Assembly (NCBI GenBank): GCA_021401465.1
Contig: JADDMT010000007.1
Span: forward strand, 124,001 to 188,000
Direction: 5' to 3'
Length of the DNA: 64,000 bases
Source: Teratosphaeria epicoccoides
Lineage: Eukaryota; Ascomycota; Dothideomycetes; Mycosphaerellales; Teratosphaeriaceae
Below are positions 1 to 11,441 of the stretch, in pieces. Below the pieces are notes generated by a model. It ran no database searches, was not told the origin of the DNA, and saw nothing but the letters and a program-made list of their open reading frames with translations. The first letter of the stretch is position 1. The number at the start of each line of letters is the position of its first letter. Both the position numbers and the translations under genes were made by a program.

Positions 1-482
1 AGATGCGTACCTCGGATGTCAGGTGATCCTGAGATATTTATGAGTTGGTGGAAGAGTGAAAGAAAAGGTGAAAATATGTTTGTGTGTTGTCACTGCGTCA
101 GCACAAAAATCATCTTGATGCTCTGGGCTGGCTGGAAGCTGTTGAGCGCCCCACCATTCATGCCCCTCGTGCTCCCACCCCGATGGAGGTATCCCTGGGC
201 GGCTCGATCCCACGTCCGGCCCGACTCGGCCTCCGAGAGCCGCTGAGCCTCCCGTCACTTTGCTTCTAAGTTGCGGTTTGCCTGAATATGTGCCTGGGAT
301 CAGACGCGCGAAGGTGTCGTAGAAACACCATCACATCAAAACCACCCCATCGACCACCTTTGCACTCGCCCTCAAAAGACCACTGATTCTCTTGCTTGTC
401 ATCGGCCACGGACATAGCATTTGATATACACAGATAGATCATAGCAGACAGACGGGACAGGGACCTTGGGAGCCGCGGCAAG
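1..482. other. Intergenic region upstream of RPT4
   Basis: No coding region is supported here. The short ORFs on both strands lack similarity to anything I recognise and lack good codon structure. The stretch should hold the promoter and 5' leader of the RPT4 gene that starts at 483. Confidence 0.6.
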
Positions 483-1784
483 ATGGCGAGCGACCCAGAG
501 CGAGAGCACGCTCTCGAGGAATACAAGCAGAAACTCCTCGAATCACGAGAATGGGAAGCCAAACTCAAAGCGCTGCGCCTGGAGATCAAATCACTGCAAC
601 ACGACTTCGATGTCAGCGAAGACAACATCAAGGCGCTTCAATCCGTTGGTCAGATCATTGGCGAAGTCCTCAAGCAGCTCGACGAGGAGCGCTTCATTGT
701 CAAAGCATCTTCAGGTCCTCGATATGTCGTGGGATGCCGAAGTAAGGTGGACAAGTTGAAGCTGAAGCAGGGGACGAGAGTGGCGCTGGACATGACAACG
801 TTGACCATCATGCGCATGCTACCTCGAGAGGTGGACCCGTTAGTGTACAACATGAGCTTGGAGGATCCAGGTCAGGTCAGTTTCGCGGGCATCGGTGGTT
901 TGAACGAGCAGATTCGAGAGTTGCGAGAGGTGATTGAGTTGCCATTGAAGAACCCGGAGCTGTTCTTAAGAGTTGGCATCAAGCCGCCAAAGGGTGTGCT
1001 GTTGTACGGACCGCCGGGCACAGGGAAGACGTTGCTGGCGAGAGCAGTGGCGAGCAGTCTGGAGACGAATTTCCTGAAAGGTACAAACACGGTCTGCATA
1101 CTCACACTTGCTTAATAGCTACTGACGCCATCAAACAGTCGTCTCTTCTGCGATCGTCGACAAATACATTGGCGAGTCTGCCCGCCTCATCCGCGAGATG
1201 TTTGGCTACGCGAAAGAACACGAGCCCTGCATCATCTTCATGGACGAGATCGATGCCATTGGTGGCCGCCGCTTCTCGGAAGGTACCTCCGCGGACCGCG
1301 AAATCCAGCGAACGCTGATGGAACTCCTCAACCAACTCGACGGCTTCGACTACCTCGGCAAGACCAAAATCATCATGGCCACCAATCGCCCAGACACATT
1401 AGACCCGGCGCTGTTACGAGCAGGAAGATTGGATCGCAAGATCGAAATCCCGTTGCCGAACGAGGCGGGCAGGTTGGAGGTGCTCAAGATTCACGCGAGT
1501 GGAGTGCAAAAGGAGGGCGAGATTGATTTCGAGAGTGTGGTCAAGATGTCGGATGGATTGAACGGTGCTGATTTGAGGAACGTGGTTACCGAGGCTGGAT
1601 TGTTTGCCATCAAGGATTATCGGGATGCGATCAACCAGGATGACTTCAATAAGGCGGTACGGAAGGTTGCGGAGAGTAAGAAGTTGGAGGGCAAGTTAGA
1701 GTAAGTCGCACCTCTGTTTTGACCCCTTGACGTTCGGTACGACAGCGACTAACAATATACCCTCTCAGGTACCAGAAACTGTAA
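483..1784 (+). CDS. RPT4: 26S proteasome regulatory subunit Rpt4 (AAA ATPase)
   Basis: Three exons, 483..1080, 1139..1700 and 1769..1784, join to 391 codons; the introns are 58 and 68 nt with GT/AG ends. The product is one of six AAA ATPases in the base of the 19S proteasome cap, which unfolds ubiquitinated substrates and opens the 20S gate. An N-terminal coiled coil (about 1-60) is followed by an OB-type region and the AAA domain. Walker A GPPGTGKT is at 176-183 and Walker B IIFMDEID has its acidic pair at 235-236. The SRH-like GRRFSEGTSADREIQ stretch and the arginine-finger region (LLRAGRLDRK) are intact. The last exon supplies only YQKL; without it the protein would lose its conserved end. 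Length matches human PSMC6. The ATG at 483 sits in a good context (GCAAGATGG). Nothing looks damaged. Confidence 0.96.
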
Positions 1785-3017
1785 ACATGGTGTGCACAGT
1801 CGTCAGGAGCGCGATAGCACGGCGACTACTTGATGCTCTGAAATCAAAAGGATCCAAGTCGAACGGCGTCGACGTTGTAGAGAAGGCCCCAGTGTACAAT
1901 ACAATTATATGGCGACGCATCATTACACGATGGCCAGATAGTCGCGGCACAGCTTTCTGCTGACCTGTGTCAGTGACACCGGCACTCGCCTGAGCCAGTG
2001 CCTGCCTCAGCAACGCGCCAAGAGCAAAAGCTGTCGAGAGCTGCCGTCACCATCATCCATGCCAACGGTCAGTCCATGCCAACTTTTCGATGGTCGATGA
2101 AGATGTAGGCTGATGAAGATCTTCACAAGTGGAACAAATGCGAAGGCGATATTAGTGCGACTGTATGACCTGCACGGGGCAGAGAGAAGATCCCATAAGA
2201 CGTGTAATGTTCCCGAGGAATACCCGCAATCAACTCGACTCTGTTTGCGGCGAAGGTCACACTGGCATGTAATTTCTCGCCTCACGACCTCGGTCATTCA
2301 TCTGGACTCGGTCGATCTGCACGTGGCCAAGTTCGCTGTACTTGGTCGCCAGGCATCAGAGATGCGCCTTCAATGGCTCAAACTTCATGCGGACGGCGTC
2401 GTGTCAGGGACATGCCTTCTAATGGCAACACCGCCGATAAAATTCAAAGGCTGTGGAGCGATAATAACTTGTGGCTGGCTTTGCGTCATTTTGTCACGCT
2501 CGGAACTGTGAGACTGACCCAAGACCGTTGCCTATCTTTGAGGTAATCCTTCTTGCATGGGCCTTGTCTGACCACACGTGCCATCTCCAGGTCCATCACG
2601 TTACCAAAGAATTCCTGTGGAGAGGTGCAAGACGTTCGCGCCATGCCACTGGAAGCAATTCCGTCTACTCCAACTGACGTTCTCATCTCCGCATATTGGA
2701 GACCTTCCCGGATTCGGGTGTTTGTTGCTCGGCGACGGAATGCCGCGAAGCCCAGAAGTTCATCTGCGACTGGAATGCAGCTGGATCAACACACAGCAGC
2801 ACTGCGAACAGACGACTGTATAAGCCTTCAGGTTCCCATTTCCCGTGCTGTTCCCTTCCTCGTCCATCGTACTAGTTTGATACTGATCTGCTGCATTTGG
2901 GAGGATCTCATTCGTTCGATCCATCCACAGTTTTACTTCTTGCCTTCCGCTCGCTGAACCAGCACCGTCTCTATCACTACACGAGTGCACATATTCTAAT
3001 ATCTCCACACCGCAACA
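1785..3017. other. Intergenic region, 1.2 kb
   Basis: I see no supported gene. Several ORFs of 60-134 codons occur on both strands but none shows domain-like sequence. The distal part should contain the promoter of the cell-wall protein gene at 3018. Confidence 0.5.
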
Positions 3018-4139
3018 ATGAAGTTCAGAAGATCTGCGGCGGCCGTCGCGGCCTTGACTGCCACTGGTGTGCGTGCTCAGGACACAACCTCGCCGACAAC
3101 GAGCGCGCCAATCTCCTATACAACCATCACATACAGCGACTGCGATACCGCATCTTTGGAAAGCTTAATCACCATCACCGATGGCGTGACCGTCACCTTC
3201 TGTCCAGAGTGCATGGAGTCATCGACGCCAGGCTTCACGACCGTCTACACAACGACATATCTCGCCATGTGCTCGACTGGCACTACACAGTCAACGTACA
3301 CTGTGACGGAGAGCTGCACCGATGCCACGCCTACCTGGACGCCAGGCACGAGCCATGTCCCACAAGGTTTCACCGTCACGACATACGAGTGCTCTCAATG
3401 CGAGAGCTCGGCTCCCGTGACTGTGACCGAGCCATGTGACTGCGAAGCTCACGAGGGCAGCACCGTCCCAGCCACCGCCGCAGCCACCCTGACGCCTGGC
3501 CTCAGCTCCGGCTCCGGCAGCTCGCCTGCCTCGGCCACCGGCACTGAGGCTGGTGAATGGACTACATCGGTCATCTACACGACATCTGTGAACACCGTCA
3601 CTTCATGCGCGGCGACCGTCACCGACTGCCCGGCGGATTCGACCGTGCTTCAAACCTCCACTATTGCTCTCTCGACAACCGTCTGCCCCGTCAGCGCCTC
3701 TGGCAGCGCCGCACCGGCTTCTAATGCTGCAGGATCGGCCGCTCCGGCATCCAGCGCGGCAGGATCTGCTGCTCCAGCCAGCTCCGCCGCCCCCGCTGGC
3801 AGTGCCGCGCCAGCATCATCCGCTGCCCCCGCTGGCAGTGCCGCGCCAGCATCCGCTGCTCCAGCCGGCAGTGCTGCCGGCAGCTCCGCACCCGCCGGAA
3901 CCGCTCCTGCAAGCAGTGCCGCTCCAGCATCGAGCGCTGGCTCCTCGGCGCCATATCCAAGTGTCGCTACCTCTCCAGCAGGCGGCTTGGCGGTCGCCTC
4001 GAGCAAGCCTTCTGGCGTCTCGTACGGCAACACCACGGGTATCGAGGCGTCGAACTCCGCATCGACATCCAGCAGGTTTGGTGTCTTCACCTTCTCCATC
4101 CTGGTCAGCATAATCGGCGGGCTGGCTTTCGCCCTATAA
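3018..4139 (+). CDS. GPI-anchored Ser/Ala-rich cell-wall protein
   Basis: A 373-residue secreted protein. Residues 1-20 form a signal peptide ending near VRAQ. The mature N-terminal half (about 21-165) is Thr/Ser-rich with regularly spaced cysteines, including CPECMESS, CSQCESS and CDCEA. A second Cys region near 190-225 (SCAATVTDCPAD, then TTVCPV) resembles the end of CCG-6-type fungal wall proteins; this resemblance is from recall. Residues 230-315 are a low-complexity tract of Ala-Pro-Ala-Ser-Ser-Ala-Ala type repeats likely to be O-mannosylated. The C-terminus has a small-residue omega region followed by a hydrophobic tail (FGVFTFSILVSIIGGLAFAL), as expected for GPI addition. The protein probably sits in the plasma membrane or wall. 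No introns are needed. No enzyme domain is visible. Confidence 0.85.
   Translation: MKFRRSAAAVAALTATGVRAQDTTSPTTSAPISYTTITYSDCDTASLESLITITDGVTVTFCPECMESSTPGFTTVYTTTYLAMCSTGTTQSTYTVTESCTDATPTWTPGTSHVPQGFTVTTYECSQCESSAPVTVTEPCDCEAHEGSTVPATAAATLTPGLSSGSGSSPASATGTEAGEWTTSVIYTTSVNTVTSCAATVTDCPADSTVLQTSTIALSTTVCPVSASGSAAPASNAAGSAAPASSAAGSAAPASSAAPAGSAAPASSAAPAGSAAPASAAPAGSAAGSSAPAGTAPASSAAPASSAGSSAPYPSVATSPAGGLAVASSKPSGVSYGNTTGIEASNSASTSSRFGVFTFSILVSIIGGLAFAL
3709..3945 (+). repeat. Ala/Ser/Pro-coding tandem repeat tract
   Basis: Imperfect GSAAPASSAA-type coding repeats inside the cell-wall gene. The units differ in number of SA pairs, and such tracts often vary in copy number between strains. Confidence 0.8.
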
Positions 4140-4839
4140 TACGGTTGGTTTGGTCTTTAGTATAATGATCGTGCGAGGTATGTTGCTCCTCGATACATCC
4201 ATACCATCATCAGCCTTGCTGACTTTTACGCAGGAGTTCAGGATACCATGGGCGTTCCAGTCTTGTCAGGACTTTTCTAATCCATCTCCTATGTCAATGC
4301 ACGGAAAGCACTGTTCGCGGGCTGTACGACATGACGCCTCCGTCTAATGTCAACATAGCTACAAGTCTTACTGTCAATGAACAAAGCCTCAATGTCTCTT
4401 ACGTGTGTGTTCAGTAAGTCTGAGACTCCTGTCTCACATTGTATTGCGTTGCAACGCCGTAATCCGAGCGACCAGCGTGCCGAGAATGAACTGTGGGTCG
4501 AGAGTCGCACCCCTGTGATTGTATGTCTCTGCTTTGTTCCTCGCGTCCAGGGAGGGTACAAGGCTATTGTCATGCCCACAGCACGAGGCCGTCTCGATCT
4601 CACTCACATTTCATTGTTCGAAGCGTCTCGGCTGTAGTACCACATCCGGTGCAAGCAGGGCTACACTTCGGATAACACGCAGCGAGAAGCTCCAACAGTA
4701 CACAAACACAACCATCGTAGCAATAAGCGCACGCGGTAAGTACAGACGCAGGCCGAATTCCGAGAACAATCCATTCGGTGTTGCTGACGCGCCGGCCGCC
4801 GCCGAAGCTCGCTATTTGGGCACTCAGAAGGTCGCAGGC

Positions 4840-6408
4840 ATGCCCGAGCCTGTCAGACGAAAGCCGTACGACACATCACGGCCCGTGGACCCCAGAGTCA
4901 CAGCGTATGCGACACCCAAAGGCTTAAAACTACTCCCGGCCGGTAAGGCTCCTGACCCATCCGGCGCCCATGCGCGCGCTCATGCACCACAGCAGAGAGG
5001 ACGTCGTGTAGAGAGAAGACCCAGTACAGACCAGGACATGCGGATTATCGGTCGAGGCGCGGACGGCAAGTTCCACGCCGAGGACATACAGACGAGCGAT
5101 CCGACTTTCGCCAGGTCGCATTTTTGGCCGTATCCTGGGAAAGTCTCCAACAGCCCGCATGGCTACTTCGGGGCAGACGTTGATGCACACTTCGCCAAGT
5201 CGCCTTCTTCGCCTCGTGGGAGGACCGGGTCGAACGGTCAGTTTGGATCCTTTGGGGCAAGCACTGATCCACATGTCGCCACGTCGCCTTTCTCGCCGCA
5301 CAATAGAGCCGGCTCCACCAAACAGCACGGCCACTTCGGAGCCGGTCAGGGGAGGGGCAGGAGCCCTTGCGCCACACTACACCGGCGCAACAGCAGCATT
5401 GGTGAGTGGGTCAAACAGAAGATCCGCCGTTTCTCTGGGTCCCTCAAGGACAAAGCTGACATCCTCGCGATGTCTGAAGACGAGCGCGATGACCATCTCG
5501 TCAGCAGGCAGAAGCGCAGTATGGAGGCTGATGCCGCTGAACGGGATGCTCTTTACCACGCGTTCCCTACACCGCCTGGCGCGCGACCCCGAGGTGCTAG
5601 CCCTCCGCCATCGAGCTTCAGCCCCCGTCACACCGCATCAGCTTGCTCGAGCAGGAGGAGCGGCGACCCTGCTGTGCCATCTTCAGACCCGGATCAGGGA
5701 ACCGCTGGTAAGCACAGATCTGCCGAGCCCCCCTTTCTCAGTGCAGGCGAGAAGCTTGCCATCAAGGCTTCCAAGACTCTCGATCCCATCAAGCAGCAGC
5801 TTCGTCCAAGAAAGGGCTCGGACGATTCAGACTTGAGCTTTGCTGACTCTGCGCCTGCAGATACCGAGGCTCTGGAGAAGTGTGACCGGTGTGGTCGAAC
5901 TCCGCAGACGTACATCAGGAGTGCGATCGGGATCTGCGACGGTTGTGTTGGAGCAATCCAGAGTCAGCGCCGAGCTGAGATCGATCTTGCGAAGGCGGAG
6001 CTACGTGGTAAGGATGACAGATCTCGTTGAGTCGTGCACCTGTTGTCGGTCCTCGCGTTCTCAGCGGTTGATGAGTGTCTCGGTCAAGCATGTTCAGTAG
6101 CCCCTCTCATGTCTGTCGTTCCGATGCTTCCACGGGACTCGTTTGTGTCCATTCGACGCGTACTGGAGCTGACTGCGCCTCTCCCAGTCGATCTCGATGC
6201 TCAGTCACCAACGCAAGCTCGCTTCCCGCCACGAAGGGCACGTACAGATCCCGCCGAGACATCACCACCCTTCATCAGAGTTGGCAAGAACAAGCTGATA
6301 CGCCTGCGCTATACCATTTACGAAGATCCGGGCAATCCGTTTGCCTGGGACGACGAAGCGGCAGACCCTCACGAAGAGACGGTGTTCGGAGGACTTGTCT
6401 CCACGTGA
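4840..6408 (+). CDS. Low-complexity protein with internal repeats and a CxxC zinc ribbon (function unknown)
   Basis: I do not recognise the protein. The frame is open from 4519, but 4519 is TTG; the first ATG in frame is 4840 (MPEPVRRKP). The coding look starts earlier, near 4740 (RRRPNSENNPFG), so an upstream exon is possible. Three diverged copies of a roughly 27-residue unit (FA.SPxSPxxRxGSxxxxGxFGA type) span about 5100-5350. A basic stretch (VKQKIRRFSGSLKDKADIL) follows. Near 5880-5960 two CxxC knuckles (CDRCGR and CDGC) look like a zinc ribbon. The frame stops at TGA 6028, but a GTAAGG donor at 6008 and a CAG acceptor ending at 6064 remove it. This 57-nt intron keeps the frame and adds about 114 residues, to TGA 6408. 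That join is inference; without it the protein ends at 6030. Confidence 0.55.
5100..5350 (+). repeat. Three diverged copies of a ~27-codon unit
   Basis: Translated units share a core of HxA-SPxSP-R-GS-x-FG(A/S)xxD. The first copy is the most diverged. The repeat lies between the basic N-terminal part and the zinc-ribbon end of the host protein. Confidence 0.55.
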
Positions 6409-7230
6409 TGGGCGGTGGGAGGATGCGCGGCCGTCATCATTACTGGCAGAACGGTGTACAACTCGGCGGTGGCACGAGAATCCTGAGCACGTGACGACGC
6501 GACATCCAGGTGGAGGAAGCTGCTGGAAGGTTCGACGAGCTGTAAGCGCCGGACCCGCAGGTGGACCGAGGGCACCCAATTCCTTGGCAGAACGGCAGCG
6601 TCTGATTCGCTGTCGGCGTGCGTCAACGGGAGGCAACCTTCTCACTTGGACGCTGCCGAGCTGCAAGGCCTGACCTCCGTCACCAATCGTCCAGCAAGCG
6701 GGCGCCAAATATGCGGCCATGCGTGAGCAGGCACCGGCGGCAGTCAGCTGTAGAGAAGCGGATCGGATCAGGACAATCATCATGACAATCATCATGTCGC
6801 GAGAGCGGGTGAGCTGGGCATCTTCTATGTAGCTTCCGCATGCACACGCCTCAGACTCGCCTGGCACATGCTGTCCTATCACACCGGCGATGATAGAGCA
6901 TTAGTGAGTGCTTCCCGTGCCCTCCGTCTCCTCCTCCCACCCACCGCATTATTATATTATCATTCCTGCCTGCATCCGGGCCAATCTGGAGCGGTCTGTG
7001 CGAAGCGCCGAGCTCTCGTGGCGACATCTTCAACAACCAAACATCCAGGTGACGGCTCTTGACCTCCGCTCCTCTCCCAGCTGCTCTCTCCGACGTGATA
7101 CTGTACATACTCTGTAATTGCTCTCAGCATCCCTACGCAACATCCCTGGAGCTGGCCTCTGCTTTGCATTCTCGATAGCACATCTTCCCGGATCACAGCA
7201 CTCCGTGGCGGTAGCTTTGCTTCTGACACG
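6409..7230. other. Intergenic region
   Basis: No gene supported. Small ORFs on both strands look random. It contains the promoter of the membrane protein gene at 7231 and a duplicated CATCATGACAAT motif near 6777-6800. Confidence 0.5.
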
Positions 7231-8823
7231 ATGCCATCAGACGGCCAACGAAGAAAGCCAACCTTCACGATAGAGACACGATCACGGGCCGACTCCGACG
7301 ACTCCACTGCGCCGTCGATCAAACCCGGATCGCTCACTTCGCCGCGTGCTGCTCGGTTTGCCGAGGCGACAGCGGTCGATTCGCCCATTGAACCAAAGAA
7401 TTTGCCCCTCGGCGAGCTCAAGCTTCCCAGCACAAATCACTACATGGCGCAACCGCAGCCGAGCGACGTAGGCTTCGGCTACGTCGGCCGGCATGAATCG
7501 GTCGAAATGCCCGACACCGACAGTAACGAATACCCACACACGCCCAAGAGTCCGCTCAAGAGCCCACTGAAAAGCGCCATGAAGACGCCTGGCGCGCCGC
7601 CGAAGGACCTGAAGGCCATCCTCAGCCCCACTTTCAAGGAGGAAGAAATCCTGGAGAAGCAGGAAGCCCATACCGAGAAGAGGCAAAAGCAAGACTTGGT
7701 AAGTGCAGCTTGATGAGCCACGGTGGCGACAATGCGCTGTCTGTACTTACTGCCTGCACAGAGGATCAAGGTCCGCGTACGAATCGCCAAACTGCTTCTC
7801 CGAGGTGTCAACTTCTCGTGCTCGCTCATCGTTCTTGGCATGCTCTCCTCGACCTTCGCCATATTCAACGCCACCAAGCATATCCCGACCCGGAACGACC
7901 TTCCCCCGTGGGCAGAAAATCAACAGACCTGGCCACAGGTCACACTGCTCTGCATCGCATGCGTGTCGCTCTTCGCGTCCCTGCTCATCTTCTACGGCTA
8001 CTGGAGAGGCGGCCACAAACGCGCGGAGAAGGCTGCCGTCTACTACTCCGCCTTCGCTGTCGCCTTCTTCGTCTTCAGCATCGTGATGTGGGGCATCGGG
8101 GCCGGGGTGCTGCAAGGCTCCAAATCGACGGGCAACAACAAGGACATGTGGGGCTGGGCATGTGTCAACAACACCCGACGCCAGCTCTTCCAGAACGACG
8201 TCTCCTACGACTTGGTGTGCCGACTGCAAAACTGGAGTCTCCTCTGCTGCATCATCGAAGTCGTCGTCGAGACCATCACGATCGCCGTCTACGGCGTCAC
8301 CTTCTACCGCTTCTACTCCAAACGCAAGCTCCGCAAATCCATGGCCAACCGCGACCGCGCGCGGAGCGACATGTACCTCGCCCAACTGCGCTCGCAATCC
8401 GCCCCCAACACGCCGGGCCTCCTGAGCCCCCGCAGCGAAGCCCCCCACCACGCCCCCTCCGACTCCTGGACCGACGCGCCCGACATCGAGGCCGGCGTCC
8501 GCTACGTCGACCCAGACCAGAAGCCGCACCCGCAGCAACCCTTCAAGCTGCAAGCGCCGCCGATCAAGATCACGGGCGCCACGCCCAAGATGGCGCAAGT
8601 CGGCTTCGCGCCGCTGCAGACCACGGCCGCGGCACGGGAGCCCCCTCCCTCGCCGCCGGAGCCCGATCAGAGGTCCCCGCTCACGGCCGCGGCGCCGCGC
8701 GAGCAGCGGCAGGAGCACTTCGCCGCGGCGCCGGGGGAGCAGGTGTACGAGGCCGTGGCGATCCCCGGCGCGTACGAGGAGCCGATGAGTCCGGGGAACG
8801 AGCCGCGGCAAATGCGGTGGTGA
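7231..8823 (+). CDS. Four-helix membrane protein, HAM-8-like (hyphal anastomosis)
   Basis: Two exons, 7231..7698 and 7762..8823, with a 63-nt GTAAGT/CAG intron; 509 residues. The N-terminal 155 residues are cytosolic and disordered, rich in SPLKSP motifs that could be kinase sites. Four hydrophobic segments follow (NFSCSLIVLGMLSSTFAIF, LLCIACVSLFASLLIFYGYW, YYSAFAVAFFVFSIVMWGIG, LLCCIIEVVVETITIAVYG). A loop between helices 3 and 4 contains DMWGWAC and CRLQNW cysteines. After helix 4 there is a basic YRFYSKRKLRKSMANRDRARSD motif and a long Pro-rich tail. This layout matches my memory of Neurospora HAM-8, needed for hyphal fusion; the assignment rests on recall and topology. It could be described more generally as a MARVEL-like protein. 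Confidence 0.72.
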
Positions 8824-9554
8824 GGATAGGGGCTGGCGCGGGTGTGTTTTGTGCGAAGATACCTCTAGTCTCCTTGTTCTTCTTCTCCTTTATTGGAACG
8901 CTCTCTACGTAGGCGATTTTATGGTCCAGATCCCTGTCGTACCCTGTGATGTGTCGATTTTGCTAATGGATCTGAGAGGAGGATTTTTGGCCGGAGGCGG
9001 GGTTCCTTTGGTCAGAGCTCGCTTGGCATGGAATGAAAGCTGATGCAGTAATGTCCGACTTCAGTCTCATCGAGTGCTGCAAGATTCGGCACGTCGGGAC
9101 GCGTGTGGCGAGAGGCGATGACGATGGATCTCCGAGGCCCATTGGCGGCGATAGATGGCAAGTGACTACGTCCTCTCGTTCGCTGTTCTATGTTGGGTGT
9201 TGTGTCGTACATGGCAACGTGTATACAGGGAACTTTTGGAAATTCCACAGTCGCGGCTATAGCCTGGGGTGAACCAATAGGACGCTTGGCTAGCTATCAC
9301 GGTTTTGCACACTGAGAGAGCATAGAAGTCCCTAGTGAAAGCATGCCTCGGGATGGCCCTTGTCGTCCACTCATACTTCCGATGCAAGACGATTCACCCA
9401 AGCTACCAACGCGCTTGCTGTGTGTGCATCAGTCTTCACTGTCTCCAACCACTTGACTCCAATGCATCCGCTCGAGCGCTCGAACCTCCCTTTTATTCAT
9501 ACGCAAACGCCACACAAATCCACTAGAACGCCATCATCCTGCACTCATGCCCAT
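8824..9554. other. Intergenic region between convergent genes
   Basis: No supported gene. It holds the 3' ends of the HAM-8-like gene (plus strand) and CDC6 (minus strand). Confidence 0.6.
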
Positions 9555-11264
9555 TCAAAACACACCGTCACCCTCCAATATCTCTCTCAGAATGCCCGAC
9601 CCAGCACCCTCTAAACAACCCTGCAGTTCCTTGAAGCCGATCGAGCTGGCCACCCTCCTCTCATCACCCACCACCACAGTCGCAAACCCAGCCTTGCGCC
9701 CTCTACTCGGCGTTCTCGAAGGAGTCAATGGCATAGCGAAGCTGCTGTTCTTCGTGTCCACGGCGCTGACCAAGCTAAGAGCCTCAAGGCCGGAGATCAC
9801 GTCCCTGAACTCCACGCTCGATAACGGATGGAGGAGCTTTTCTTGTTTGCAGGCGCTGCAATATGCCTCGAAGAGTTGTTTGACGGTCGGTGCAGAAGGG
9901 TGGTTGCTTTTCGTTGGTGTGGAAAACATTGCGCGTTCGATTTGAGTCTCTCGTGTCCGCTTTTCCAAAGCTGACAGAGAGCACAAGACGGCCTTCTGCT
10001 GTATGTTCAGGGTTCCGAGGCGTTGGGTCGCACCATTGCCAAAGACCTGGGATGTGACTTTGGCCATGTGAGCAATCGTCGCCTTCGGCGCCGTGTCCAA
10101 GGTGTATGTTTTGGCCTCGCCTTTCGTTGGACTCCTCACCGGCGAAGACAGGTTCATGTTCTCAAGTAATGGTGTCTTCGATGGACTGTCTTGCACCCCT
10201 CTGCCGCCATCCATCTTGAGGTCTTGCTCAACCAGATCGATCGCTCGTCGACAAATGTCAAATGCCTTTCGTAGATCACCTGTCTGCGCTGCCACCTTCT
10301 TGGCGCAAAAGGATATCGCTGCTGGTTGGAGGAAAGGCAGTGCGCCCGTCTCGTTCGGCGCCAGAGTGCGTAACTTGGAGGTTATGACCTCGCCAATCTG
10401 TGCTGCGGTGTAAGGCATGAATGGGAGGAGCTCAGGCTTGAGATTTCGACCCTTCAGTCGTGGCAGAAAGCGGTCTGTCAAATCGAGTGCGTTCGCAATG
10501 CCGATCAAGATGAGCCGAGACGAAGGCTGCATCGACCACTCGAACAAGCTGTAGAGCAGGTCGAGATCAAGATCCACCAGCCTGTCCACCTCGTCCAGAA
10601 TGACTAGATACTTCTGCGCGTCTTTTGCTCTCGCGCGTACGAAGCACGCCTTCAACTTGTCGAAACCCACGGCGTGCACCAGACCCAGATCTCCCGACAG
10701 CTTCTGTGCCAGATCCTTCGCATTCCGGATGCTCATGCAATTGACGACGGATGAGCGCAGATGTGCTCGCTCCTTGTACGGCTCGGTCGCTTCACCAACC
10801 AGCGCGCTTTTGCCGGTCCCCGGAGGGCCTGACACGTACAAGCAGCCGCCGGATGTCGAGTCGAGGCGGGCGTCCACAAAGCTGGTGATGTCTTGGCGCT
10901 CCGCATCTCTGCCGACGAGCCGAGCAGGAGCCGAGCAGCGCGAGAACAGGTGTCGCGCGTGCTGGTAGACGGAAGTTGACGCGGGGGAAGGTGTGACCGG
11001 CTTCAGCTTCTTGGGCGTCAGGACGCGATGCCGTGGAGTGATGAGCACTTTCTTGGAAAGCGCGTCCCGGTGTCGAGGGGTAGAAGGTGCTTGTGGCTCC
11101 TGTGGCTCCTCGACGTCGTTCTTGCCGTCCTGGTACACCTCGATGCATGTGGCGGGCTTGACGACTTTGTACGCTGCAGTTGCAATGCGCTTGTTGTTTC
11201 TCGAGTCGCCAGCAGCAGTCGCGCTGCGTGTTCGCTTTCCGAGGACACCGCCTGCCCCTGCCAT
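9555..11264 (-). CDS. CDC6: Replication licensing factor Cdc6
   Basis: Intronless, 569 residues, ATG at 11264. Cdc6 is an AAA+ ATPase that works with ORC and Cdt1 to load the MCM helicase at origins in G1. The N-terminal 100 residues are basic and carry several TP motifs (STPRHR, ITPRHR, LTPKK, VTPSP) typical of CDK-controlled degradation and nuclear localisation. Walker A GPPGTGKS is at 146-153, and Walker B VILDEVDRL starts at 221. The sensor-1 type GIANALDLTDRFLPRL follows. The region after about 420 (NIQQKAVLCSLSALEKR, then KQLFEAYCSAC) is the winged-helix domain. Length agrees with fungal Cdc6 rather than the longer Orc1, and no BAH domain is present. Confidence 0.92.
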   Translation of the reverse strand: MAGAGGVLGKRTRSATAAGDSRNNKRIATAAYKVVKPATCIEVYQDGKNDVEEPQEPQAPSTPRHRDALSKKVLITPRHRVLTPKKLKPVTPSPASTSVYQHARHLFSRCSAPARLVGRDAERQDITSFVDARLDSTSGGCLYVSGPPGTGKSALVGEATEPYKERAHLRSSVVNCMSIRNAKDLAQKLSGDLGLVHAVGFDKLKACFVRARAKDAQKYLVILDEVDRLVDLDLDLLYSLFEWSMQPSSRLILIGIANALDLTDRFLPRLKGRNLKPELLPFMPYTAAQIGEVITSKLRTLAPNETGALPFLQPAAISFCAKKVAAQTGDLRKAFDICRRAIDLVEQDLKMDGGRGVQDSPSKTPLLENMNLSSPVRSPTKGEAKTYTLDTAPKATIAHMAKVTSQVFGNGATQRLGTLNIQQKAVLCSLSALEKRTRETQIERAMFSTPTKSNHPSAPTVKQLFEAYCSACKQEKLLHPLSSVEFRDVISGLEALSLVSAVDTKNSSFAMPLTPSRTPSRGRKAGFATVVVGDERRVASSIGFKELQGCLEGAGSGILREILEGDGVF

Positions 11265-11441
11265 GGTGGAGGGCGTGCCTGCTTCGTTTGTATGTAATGC
11301 ACAATTGAGAGGAAGTAGCGAAGCGTGTGCTGGCGGATGTGGAAGGTGCCCGGGCGGTGTTGGACAGAGAGAGCAAGAGCAGGTTCAATGTTCGGCACAA
11401 GAAAGCGCGTAGAGACTAGAGTGCGACGCGTTCCAATCACG

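Noticed and set aside
7710..8912. Long plus-strand frame (400 codons) and a minus-strand frame (7747-8811) over the HAM-8-like gene
   Set aside because: They are shadows in GC-rich coding sequence. Their composition is Arg/Pro-rich, and they lack the helices and motifs of the true frame.
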